A stretch of DNA of 11,338 bases, taken from assembly GCA_021205375.1 (NCBI GenBank), contig JAJPXR010000012.1, positions 1 through 11,338 on the forward strand, read 5' to 3'. Within the stretch, counting starts at the first letter, position 1. Each line of letters opens with the position of its first letter. The notes below the pieces were generated by a model. It was not told where the DNA came from and ran no database searches. It saw nothing but the letters and a program-made list of their open reading frames with translations. Source of the DNA: Clostridiales bacterium (GTDB taxonomy: Bacteria > Bacillota > Clostridia > Oscillospirales > Oscillospiraceae). Position numbers and translations under genes: made by a program. Positions 6,286-11,338 of this stretch are shown one piece after another.

Positions 6286-6312
6286 CCCAGCCGACTTCTC
6301 TGGGCGGCTGGG
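6286..6312 (-). promoter_or_regulatory. Stem-loop at the predicted 5' end of the transporter-mrnC-rqcH mRNA
   Basis: CCCAGCCG (6286-6293) and CGGCTGGG (6305-6312) form a perfect 8-bp stem with an 11-base loop. With the -10 at 6321-6326 the transcript should start near 6314, so the stem begins almost at the first base and ends about 10 bases before AAAGGA. A 5'-terminal hairpin of this kind can protect mRNA from 5'-end-dependent decay. Confidence 0.6.
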
Positions 6313-6320
6313 TATTCCTT

Positions 6321-6348
6321 ATTGTATCACAACTTCGGGCAAATGCAA
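6321..6348 (-). promoter_or_regulatory. Promoter of the transporter-mrnC-rqcH operon
   Basis: On the minus strand, TTGCAT (complement of 6343-6348), a 16-base spacer, and TACAAT (complement of 6321-6326) preceded by TGA form an extended -10 promoter. It points to the transporter start and is divergent from the hydratase promoter about 95 bp away. Confidence 0.7.
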
Positions 6349-6430
6349 CCGTTACGCTGTTTTACAAGCTTTTGCAAGTCTCATTTCACAAAATTTCATT
6401 TCCGTTCGGCGATATTTTTGTAAATCGGCG

Positions 6431-6471
6431 GCGCAAATCGGTTGCGCGCCCGCCTTCTTTTGTGCTATACT
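6431..6471 (+). promoter_or_regulatory. Promoter of the hydratase gene with inverted repeat at the -35
   Basis: TTGCGC (6442-6447), an 18-base spacer and TATACT (6466-6471) preceded by TGC form an extended -10 promoter. GCGCAA (6431-6436) and TTGCGC (6442-6447) are a perfect 6-bp inverted repeat 5 bases apart whose right arm is the -35 itself, a natural place for a repressor. Confidence 0.65.
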
Positions 6472-6477
6472 ATTCTC

Positions 6478-6601
6478 TGGTAACCAAAGGCGGCACCGCA
6501 CAGTCCTGCACAGGCGGATCGTGCTGTGTCGCCAAAATTTAGAAGAATCCAAAAAACGTCGCAGGTGTGCGGCGACCCCAACTGTACTGGAGGTATCTCC
6601 C
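6478..6601 (+). promoter_or_regulatory. Leader of the hydratase mRNA with a possibly hidden ribosome site
   Basis: About 125 bases lie between the expected transcription start and the ATG. The ribosome site GGAGG (6589-6593) is 8 bases from the ATG, but GGAG (6589-6592) can pair with CTCC (6597-6600). Upstream, GGCGAC (6571-6576) can pair either with GTCGCC (6528-6533) or, less one base, with GTCGC (6558-6562), giving two exclusive folds. No recognised riboswitch is apparent. Confidence 0.35.
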
Positions 6602-8851
6602 ATGCTGAACATTCTTCACTCCGGCGCGTACTACTCCGGCGGACGGTTCATCCCCGCCGCGGACGCCTCCGCCGCCGGTCTGCCCTCCGCCGAGACCGCC
6701 AAAAAAGGCACCATGGCCTATTCCATCCTGGCCAGCCACAACACCAGCGGCGATATGTCGGACCTGAAAATCAAGTTCGACGCCATGGCCTCCCACGACA
6801 TCACTTACGTGGGCATCATCCAAACCGCCAGAGCCTCCGGCCTCAAGGAGTTCCCCCTGCCCTATGTGCTGACCAACTGCCACAACAGCCTCTGCGCCGT
6901 GGGCGGCACCATCAACGAGGACGATCACGTCTTTGGCCTCTCCGCCGCCCGGAAGTACGGCGGCGAGTTCGTCCCCGCCCACCAGTCCGTCATCCACTCC
7001 TATATGCGGGAGCGGTACGCGGGCGGCGGCAAAATGCTCCTCGGTTCCGACTCCCACACCCGCTATGGCGCGTTTGGCACCATGGCCATGGGCGAGGGCG
7101 GCCCGGAGCTGGTCAAGCAGCTCTTGGGCAAGACCTATGACATCGCCTATCCTCGCGTGGTGGCCATCTACCTGACCGGCGCGCCCCGCCCCGGCGTGGG
7201 TCCCCAGGACGTGGCCCTGGCCCTCATCGGCGCGACCTTCACCAAGGGCATTGTGAAAAACGCCGTGATGGAGTTCTTCGGCCCCGGCGTGGCTTCCATG
7301 GCGATGGACTACCGCTGTGGCATCGACGTGATGACCACCGAGACTTCCTGCCTTTCCTCCGTCTGGTCCACCGACGAGACGGTGAAGCGGTACATGACCG
7401 CCCTGGGCCGCGGGGACGAGTTCAAGGAGCTGAACCCCGCCGACGGCGCGTATTACGACGACGTCATCGAGGTAGACCTGTCCAAAATTGAGCCGATGAT
7501 CGCGCTGCCCTTCCACCCCTCCAACGCCTACACCATCGCGGACTTCAAGGCCAACATGACCGACATCCTCCACCAGGTGGACGAGGCCACCGCCCGCCAG
7601 TTCCAACTGAAAACGCCTCCCGCCTCCCTGACCGAAAAGATTCGGGACGGCAAGTTCTACGTGGACCAGGCGGTCATCGCGGGCTGCTCCGGCGGCACCT
7701 ACCAGAACCTGATGCGGGTGTCCGAGATGCTCGCCGGCAAGAGCCTGGGGGACAAGGCCCTGTGGCTGAGCTGCTACCCCGGCTCCATGCCCGCGTTCCT
7801 GGCCCTGTCCAAGAACGGCGCTATCACCAATCTGCTGGCGGCTGGCGCTTCCGTCCGCTCCTGCTTCTGCGGCCCCTGCTTCGGCGCGGGCGACGTGCCC
7901 GCCAACGGCGCGTTCTCCATCCGCCACTCCACCCGGAACTTCCCCAACCGGGAAGGCTCCAAGCCCGCCGACGGCCAGCTCAGCTATGTGGCCCTGATGG
8001 ACGCCCGCTCCATCACCGCCACCGTCCTGAACGGCGGCGCGCTGACCGCCGCCACCGAGCTGCCGGACGTGCCCGCCGACCCCGCCTATGAGCCTTATGA
8101 CTACGACGACTCCGCTTACAAGAACCGGGTCTACTTCGGCGTGGGCAAGCCCCAGCCGGAGACGGAGCTGGTCTTTGGCCCCAACATCGCCGACTGGCCG
8201 GAGCAGATCGCTTTGCCGGAGAACCTGCTGATGACCGCTGCCTCCGCCATCTACGACCCCGTCACCACCACCGACGAGCTGATCCCCTCCGGCGAGACCT
8301 CCTCTTACCGTTCCAACCCGCTGAAGCTCTCCGAGTTCGCCCTGAGCCGGAAGGACCCCGCCTATGTGGGCCGGGCCAAGTCCATCCAGGCCGTGGAGCG
8401 CAAGCGCCGGGAGGGGAACTACGACGAGGAAGTGCTCTCCGCCCTGCGGGGCTGCGACCCCGCCACCACCGGCCTGGGTTCCTTCGTCATGGCGCTGAAG
8501 CCCGGCGACGGCTCCGCCCGTGAACAGGCCGCCTCCTGCCAGCGGGTGCTGGGCGGCGTGGCGAACATCGCCGCCGAGTACGCCACCAAGCGTTACCGCT
8601 CCAACGTGGTCAACTGGGGGATGCTGCCCTTCATCGCGGACGGTCTGGCAGAGCTGAACATCCAGCCCGGCGACCAGGTCTATCTGCCCGGTATCAAGGC
8701 CCTGCTGGAAGGGGACGGCGAGGAACTGAACGCCACCCTCATCCAGAACGGCGTGGAGACCGCCGTCACCCTCAAGCTGCCTGCCATGACCCGTGAGGAG
8801 CGGGACATCGTGCTGGCCGGGTGCCTCATCAACTACTACGCCGCAGAATAA
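6602..8851 (+). CDS. Aconitase-superfamily hydratase (YbhJ-like)
   Basis: A 749-residue [4Fe-4S] (de)hydratase, close in length and style to E. coli YbhJ (about 750), an aconitase homologue of unproven substrate. Cluster ligands are visible: C362 in IAGCSGG and C423/C426 in CGPCFG; the 61- and 3-residue spacing matches mitochondrial aconitase. Active-site segments include GSDSHT (148-153), STRNFPNREG (443-452) and, in the C-terminal swivel domain, GDGSAREQAA (635-644). Aconitase has GSGSSREHAA there: the catalytic Ser is kept (S638) and Arg too (R640), but the second Ser is A639 and His is Q642, so the substrate may not be citrate/isocitrate. The chosen ATG has GGAGG at 8 bases; the upstream in-frame extension to 6257 crosses the promoter and is rejected. 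Monocistronic, with a strong terminator. A dehydration step on a hydroxy-acid is the safe statement. Confidence 0.88.
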   Translation: MLNILHSGAYYSGGRFIPAADASAAGLPSAETAKKGTMAYSILASHNTSGDMSDLKIKFDAMASHDITYVGIIQTARASGLKEFPLPYVLTNCHNSLCAVGGTINEDDHVFGLSAARKYGGEFVPAHQSVIHSYMRERYAGGGKMLLGSDSHTRYGAFGTMAMGEGGPELVKQLLGKTYDIAYPRVVAIYLTGAPRPGVGPQDVALALIGATFTKGIVKNAVMEFFGPGVASMAMDYRCGIDVMTTETSCLSSVWSTDETVKRYMTALGRGDEFKELNPADGAYYDDVIEVDLSKIEPMIALPFHPSNAYTIADFKANMTDILHQVDEATARQFQLKTPPASLTEKIRDGKFYVDQAVIAGCSGGTYQNLMRVSEMLAGKSLGDKALWLSCYPGSMPAFLALSKNGAITNLLAAGASVRSCFCGPCFGAGDVPANGAFSIRHSTRNFPNREGSKPADGQLSYVALMDARSITATVLNGGALTAATELPDVPADPAYEPYDYDDSAYKNRVYFGVGKPQPETELVFGPNIADWPEQIALPENLLMTAASAIYDPVTTTDELIPSGETSSYRSNPLKLSEFALSRKDPAYVGRAKSIQAVERKRREGNYDEEVLSALRGCDPATTGLGSFVMALKPGDGSAREQAASCQRVLGGVANIAAEYATKRYRSNVVNWGMLPFIADGLAELNIQPGDQVYLPGIKALLEGDGEELNATLIQNGVETAVTLKLPAMTREERDIVLAGCLINYYAAE

Positions 8852-8869
8852 TCAAGCTGTAAAACATTT

Positions 8870-8899
8870 GGGAGCGCCGATTTCGGCGCTCCCGTTTTT
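8870..8899 (+). terminator. Terminator of the hydratase gene
   Basis: GGGAGCGCCG (8870-8879) pairs perfectly with CGGCGCTCCC (8884-8893) over a 4-base loop and is followed by GTTTTT. This strong rho-independent terminator lies 18 bases after the stop codon. Confidence 0.95.
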
Positions 8900-8920
8900 G
8901 CTGGTTGGATGTTTAAGGTG

Positions 8921-9152
8921 AAACCCCTCCGCCACCGCCGAACGGCGGCGGCCCTCCTCCCCTTTCAGGGGAGGCAAGGGGGCGAGTGCTTATCGTTTGG
9001 TTTGTGTTTTTTCTCAAACGAGAGAGATTTTGTGATGCAATTTAATCAATAGAAGAACATTACCCATAAAGAAGTATCTTTTCTTAATTGACCACCCCTC
9101 TCGCCGCCCCTGAAAGGGGAGGGGGACCATGCGAAGCATGGTGGAGGGGTTT
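8921..9152. mobile_element. MITE-like non-coding element with long inverted hairpin ends
   Basis: The 232-bp segment begins AAACCCCTCC and ends with its exact reverse complement GGAGGGGTTT. Each end then holds a hairpin, left GCCACCGCC-GAAC-GGCGGCGGC (8931-8952) and right ACCATGC-GAA-GCATGGT (9126-9142), followed inward by a C/G-rich run and the 13-mer CCCCTTTCAGGGG in inverted orientation (8959-8971; 9107-9119). Inner GGCGAG (8981-8986) and CTCGCC continue the symmetry. The roughly 110-bp core (about 8987-9096) is AT-rich with no ORF. No clear target-site duplication is seen. The left end repeats at 1-43. It could be a non-autonomous transposon or two REP-like repeats set head to head. It fills the gap between the hydratase terminator and the amidohydrolase. 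Confidence 0.6.
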
Positions 9153-9166
9153 TCCCACGCTAGCCA

Positions 9167-10321
9167 CTATTTCACTTGTGCGCCGTCGATCCACACCCCC
9201 ATGATTTTGGATTGCAAATCGAAGGGATGTCCGCTGTACAGCACCAGGTCTGCGTCCTTCCCCGGCGTGATGGACCCCACCCGGTCGGCAATCCCGGCGA
9301 TCTCCGCCGCGTCGATGGAGATGGCCCGCAGCGCCTGCTCCGGGTCCAGGCCATTTTTTGCGGCAATCGCCGCCGCCAGGGGGAGATACTGCACCGGGTT
9401 CTCCGGGTGGTCGGTGCAGATGGCCACCTTGACCCCGGCCTTCGCCAGGGCCGCCGTGTTGCTCAAAGTCTGGCGGGACAGCTCCGGCTTGCTCCGGTCC
9501 CCGATGATAGGGCCGGTGACCACACGAGCGCCCTCCGCCGCCAGCAGGTCGGCCACCAAATGGCCCTCTGTGCCGTGGATGATGACGTAATCCAAATCAA
9601 ATTCCTTGGCGATGCGGACGGCGGTGGCGATGTCGTCCGCCCGGTGTGCGTGGAAGTGGGCGGGGAGCTTTTTCTCCAGCACCGGGGCCAGGGCCTCCAG
9701 CTTGGCGTCGAAATCGGGCGGGTCCTTGTCCTCGTCCTCCGCCGCGGCCTGCTTTTTGCGCAGGTATTCTGCCGCCTGCGCCAGGTTCTCCCGGATCAGG
9801 GCGGCGGTAGCCATGCGGGTCATGGGGCTTTCCTTTTTCTCGCTGTACACCCCCTTGGGGTTCTCCCCCAGGGCGAATTTCATAGCGACGGGGGCCTTCA
9901 CCACCATGTCGTCGATCCAGCGCCCGGCGGTCTTAACGGCGGCGAACTGCCCGCCAATGGCGTTGGCGCTGCCGGGGCCGGTGAGCACCGTGGTCACGCC
10001 GCCCTCTCTGGCCTCCTTAAAACAGTTGTCCAGGGGATAGAGAGCGTCGATGGCCCGCAGGTGGGGGGTGACGGGGTCGCTCTCCTCGTTGCAGTCGTCC
10101 TGGTCGTAGGTCTGGCCGTCGGCCAGCAGGCCCAGGTGACAGTGGGCGTCCACCCAGCCGGGGTAGAGCTGCCCGCCCTGGGCGTCCACGTCGCCGGGGG
10201 CAATGGGCGGGCAGTCCTCCATGGGACCCAGAGCGGCCACCTTGCCGTCCTCCAGAAGGACAAAACCGTTTTCAATCACTTTTTTGTCCATTGGATGGAC
10301 ATTTGCGTTAAAAATCAGCAT
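9167..10321 (-). CDS. Metal-dependent amidohydrolase
   Basis: A 384-residue cytoplasmic hydrolase of the amidohydrolase superfamily (imidazolonepropionase/dihydroorotase-like fold), acting on an amide, lactam or amine bond of unknown substrate. Metal ligands expected for the family are visible: HxH in VDAHCHLG (H60, H62), H224 in AHFHAHR (221-227), H249 in VIIHGTEGH and D304 in ICTDHPEN; K148 in VAMKFALGENPKG is a candidate further ligand. A short beta domain made from both ends is indicated by the N-terminal LIFNANVHPMD and the C-terminal ITPGKDADLVLYSGHP. The ATG at 10321 has AAGGAG at 6 bases; an upstream ATG adding 12 residues (10357) would run through that ribosome site and is rejected. 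The stop lies 14 bp beyond the MITE-like element. A 23-codon ORF precedes it by 56 bases. No dedicated promoter is obvious closer than 10529-10557. Confidence 0.88.
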   Translation of the reverse strand: MLIFNANVHPMDKKVIENGFVLLEDGKVAALGPMEDCPPIAPGDVDAQGGQLYPGWVDAHCHLGLLADGQTYDQDDCNEESDPVTPHLRAIDALYPLDNCFKEAREGGVTTVLTGPGSANAIGGQFAAVKTAGRWIDDMVVKAPVAMKFALGENPKGVYSEKKESPMTRMATAALIRENLAQAAEYLRKKQAAAEDEDKDPPDFDAKLEALAPVLEKKLPAHFHAHRADDIATAVRIAKEFDLDYVIIHGTEGHLVADLLAAEGARVVTGPIIGDRSKPELSRQTLSNTAALAKAGVKVAICTDHPENPVQYLPLAAAIAAKNGLDPEQALRAISIDAAEIAGIADRVGSITPGKDADLVLYSGHPFDLQSKIMGVWIDGAQVK

Positions 10322-10350
10322 AATTCGCTCCTTTTTGACAAAAGTAGTGT

Positions 10351-10379
10351 TTGACACATGGGAGAAGTTCTGGTATTCT
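10351..10379 (+). promoter_or_regulatory. Plus-strand promoter for a short antisense RNA
   Basis: TTGACA (10351-10356), a 17-base spacer and TATTCT (10374-10379) fit a sigma-A promoter; the -10 is the weaker part. It fires away from the amidohydrolase into the interval ended by the terminator at 10483-10516. Confidence 0.55.
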
Positions 10380-10449
10380 ATTCTTGCAGCTCATCCAATG
10401 CACCGCCGCGCCAGCCGTGCGGCGGGCGGCCCCAAGGCCGTGACTTCAT
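10378..10449 (-). CDS. 23-codon small ORF upstream of the amidohydrolase (leader peptide or small protein)
   Basis: The ORF starts at ATG 10449 with AAAGGGAGA just upstream (GGGAG 6 bases away), one of the best ribosome sites in the window. The peptide begins MKSRPWGRPPHGWRGG and ends ALDELQE: basic, Pro/Gly/Trp-rich at first, acidic at the end, with no hydrophobic stretch. A strong minus-strand promoter (10529-10557) lies 80 bases upstream and the amidohydrolase start 56 bases downstream, so it may be a leader peptide of that gene, with two Trp codons and an RPP run as possible stalling points. I do not recognise a family. The GC-rich hairpins inside it may instead mean that RNA structure is the selected feature. 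Confidence 0.4.
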   Translation of the reverse strand: MKSRPWGRPPHGWRGGALDELQE

Positions 10450-10516
10450 TTCATTCTCCCTTTGTGCAGCGTCTGCACAGACCGCGCCCTGATTCTTTTC
10501 AGGGCGCGCTTTTTTT
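10386..10516 (+). ncRNA. Candidate structured small RNA, antisense to the small ORF
   Basis: A promoter and a strong terminator bracket about 130 bases with no plus-strand gene upstream that would need the terminator. Hairpins in order: CCGCCGC/GCGGCGG (about 10402-10425), CGGCC-CCAA-GGCCG (about 10427-10440), TGTGCAG-CGT-CTGCACA (10463-10479) and the terminator stem. The RNA would cover the whole small ORF and its ribosome site on the other strand. It does not match SRP, 6S, tmRNA or RNase P landmarks that I know. Confidence 0.4.
10483..10516 (+). terminator. Strong plus-strand terminator
   Basis: CGCGCCCTGA (10483-10492) pairs perfectly with TCAGGGCGCG (10499-10508) around a 6-base loop, followed by C and seven T residues (10510-10516). 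On the minus strand the same stem has no U-tract, so it ends only plus-strand transcripts. It lies 177 bases before the KDG kinase start and upstream of that gene's promoter. Confidence 0.9.
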
Positions 10517-10528
10517 GCGGCGGACAAT

Positions 10529-10557
10529 ATTATACCTGACAAACACGCCCGCTGCAA
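10529..10557 (-). promoter_or_regulatory. Minus-strand promoter for the small ORF and amidohydrolase
   Basis: On the minus strand, TTGCAG (complement of 10552-10557), a 17-base spacer and a perfect TATAAT (complement of 10529-10534). Transcription would start near 10522, giving a leader that carries the hairpins at 10483-10508 and 10463-10479, then the 23-codon ORF, then the amidohydrolase (about 200 bases to its ATG). Confidence 0.7.
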
Positions 10558-10611
10558 GCGGAAAAGCGGCGGTTCCTTCGGAAGAGAATCAAACCTTCTT
10601 TGTGAAAAGTG

Positions 10612-10640
10612 TTGCAAAAACAGCGGCGGTGGAGTACAAT
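10612..10640 (+). promoter_or_regulatory. Promoter of the KDG kinase gene
   Basis: TTGCAA (10612-10617), a 17-base spacer and TACAAT (10635-10640) form a good sigma-A promoter. The leader to the ATG at 10693 is about 45 bases. It diverges from the minus-strand promoter at 10529-10557. Confidence 0.75.
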
Positions 10641-10692
10641 AAAGCCAATGAAGCAAACCGTTCCGCCCACCAAAGCGACAAAGGAGGTCCCT

Positions 10693-11338
10693 ATGGAAAC
10701 CTATAATCCGCTGCTGAGGAACAGCAAAAGTCCCCAGAAGTTCATCACCATCGGCGAGATCATGCTCCGGCTGACCCCGCCCAACTACGCGAAGATCCGC
10801 ATGGCCTCCAGCTTTGAGGCCAGCTACGGCGGCAGCGAGGCCAACATCGCCATGGCCCTGGCCAACCTGGGCGTGGACAGCACCTTTTTCAGCGTGGTGC
10901 CCAACAACAGCCTGGGCAAGAGCGCCATCCGTCTGCTGCGCACCAACGACGTCCACTGCACCCCCATGATCCTCTCTTCCCCGGAGGAGACCCCCTCCTT
11001 CCGCCTGGGGACCTACTACCTGGAGACCGGTTTCGGCATCCGTCCCAGCAAGGTCACTTATGACCGGAAGCACAGCGCCATCACCGAGTTCGACTTCTCT
11101 CTGGTGGACCTGAACACCTTGCTGGAAGGGTATGACTGGCTGCACCTGAGCGGCATCACCCCCGCCCTGTCCCCCAGTTGCGCCGACTTCATCCTGGACT
11201 GCCTGAAAACCGCCAAGGAGAAGGGGATGACCGTCAGCTTTGACGGCAACTTCCGCAGCCGCCTTTGGACCTGGGAGGAGGCGCGGGACTACTGTACCCA
11301 GTGTCTGCCCTACGTGGACGTGCTGTTCGGCATCGCAC
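10693..11338 (+). CDS. kdgK: PfkB-family sugar kinase, probably 2-dehydro-3-deoxygluconokinase (cut by window end)
   Basis: The first 215 residues of a ribokinase-fold enzyme; the gene continues past the window, so the C-terminal DTxGAGD catalytic/anion-hole motif is not visible. KDG kinase phosphorylates 2-keto-3-deoxygluconate with ATP ahead of the Entner-Doudoroff aldolase, in uronic-acid breakdown. Pointers are FITIGEIMLRLTPP (residues 17-30), YGGSEANIAMALANLG (45-60), SRPSKV-like IRPSKVTYDRKHSAI and WLHLSGITPALS, which closely follow clostridial KDG kinases; VSFDGNFRSRLW also fits. Another PfkB sugar kinase is possible. The ATG at 10693 follows AAGGAGG (10681-10687) by 5 bases. About 16 N-terminal residues precede the usual family start. 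Own promoter at 10612-10640. Confidence 0.85.
   Translation, partial: METYNPLLRNSKSPQKFITIGEIMLRLTPPNYAKIRMASSFEASYGGSEANIAMALANLGVDSTFFSVVPNNSLGKSAIRLLRTNDVHCTPMILSSPEETPSFRLGTYYLETGFGIRPSKVTYDRKHSAITEFDFSLVDLNTLLEGYDWLHLSGITPALSPSCADFILDCLKTAKEKGMTVSFDGNFRSRLWTWEEARDYCTQCLPYVDVLFGIA

Noticed and set aside
4699..6423. Long plus-strand open frame (574 codons) opposite rqcH, mrnC and the transporter
   Set aside because: It is the mirror of three well-recognised minus-strand genes, spans their junctions, and its translation is a Gly/His/Val/Gln-rich shadow of GC-rich codons without any domain.
6487..6505. T-box-like sequence (AAAGGCGGCACCGC) in the hydratase leader
   Set aside because: It resembles the T-box AGGGTGGNACCGCG only partly. 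The promoter lies just 16 bases upstream, leaving no room for stem I or a specifier loop, and no terminator follows.
6257..6601. N-terminal extension of 115 codons on the hydratase
   Set aside because: It crosses the divergent promoters and leader, has no homology to the family, and the internal ATG at 6602 has a proper ribosome site.
6539..7927. Long minus-strand open frame (462 codons) opposite the hydratase
   Set aside because: The opposite frame encodes a clear aconitase-family protein; this one is rich in Gly/His/Val/Ala with no family signature, as expected from high GC at third positions.
8976..9106. A gene or phage-type attachment site within the AT-rich core of the element
   Set aside because: No start with a ribosome site and no frame of useful length is present, and no direct repeats typical of att sites flank it.
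9176..10354. Plus-strand open frame (392 codons) opposite the amidohydrolase
   Set aside because: It mirrors a protein with intact metal-binding motifs and has no ribosome site or recognisable domain.
10378..11145. Minus-strand open frame of 255 codons opposite the KDG kinase
   Set aside because: Most of it mirrors the KDG kinase gene and its promoter. Only the last 23 codons, behind their own ribosome site, have independent support and are listed separately.

Overview
The window reads as chromosomal DNA of a GC-rich, anaerobic, gut-type Firmicute of the Oscillospiraceae/Oscillospirales kind (Flavonifractor/Lawsonibacter-like). This is inferred from: high GC in coding regions with AT-rich promoters; near-consensus sigma-A promoters and AGGAGG-type ribosome sites; the protein families present (RqcH, Mini-III, a thioredoxin reductase lacking visible NADPH motifs, a YbhJ-type hydratase, a KDG kinase); and CCCCTCC/GGAGGGG hairpin repeats of a style familiar from that order. 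No rRNA, tRNA, CRISPR array or transposase gene is visible.

Layout. (1) 1-272: end of a GC-rich hairpin repeat, an AT-rich inverted repeat, and a strong promoter with an 11-bp inverted repeat whose right arm fills the -35/-10 spacer. (2) 273-2304 (+): a probable operon of thioredoxin-reductase-like flavoprotein, thioredoxin, and a small cysteine-rich Ser/Thr-kinase-like protein whose GTG start overlaps the thioredoxin stop. A hairpin at 2353-2393, suited to both directions, separates it from (3) a MarR-type regulator (2406-2948, -) with its own promoter and possible operators. (4) 3178-6267 (-): a compact operon of an EamA transporter, Mini-III RNase (mrnC) and the ribosome-quality-control factor RqcH, with a promoter, a hairpin at the predicted mRNA 5' end and a terminator. 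(5) 6602-8851 (+): a divergent 749-residue aconitase-superfamily hydratase with its own promoter, leader and strong terminator. (6) 8921-9152: a 232-bp non-coding element bounded by long inverted hairpin repeats (MITE-like), ending 14 bp before the 3' end of (7) an amidohydrolase (9167-10321, -). (8) 10351-10557: a compact two-way transcribed region. One strand has a promoter, strong Shine-Dalgarno and 23-codon ORF upstream of the amidohydrolase; the other has a promoter and a strong terminator bracketing a structured RNA of about 130 nt antisense to that ORF. (9) 10693-end (+): the 5' part of a PfkB-family KDG kinase gene with its own promoter.

How the parts may work together. The first operon couples disulfide reduction to a kinase that carries a cysteine inside its catalytic loop, so a redox-controlled kinase is a reasonable hypothesis. 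The rqcH-mrnC unit belongs to ribosome maturation and rescue. The hydratase, amidohydrolase and sugar-acid kinase are separate transcription units of carbon/nitrogen catabolism with no proven link. The least ordinary places are the kinase in the thioredoxin operon, the 10.35-10.56 kb two-way RNA/small-ORF region, and the hairpin-ended element with exchanged stem sequences.
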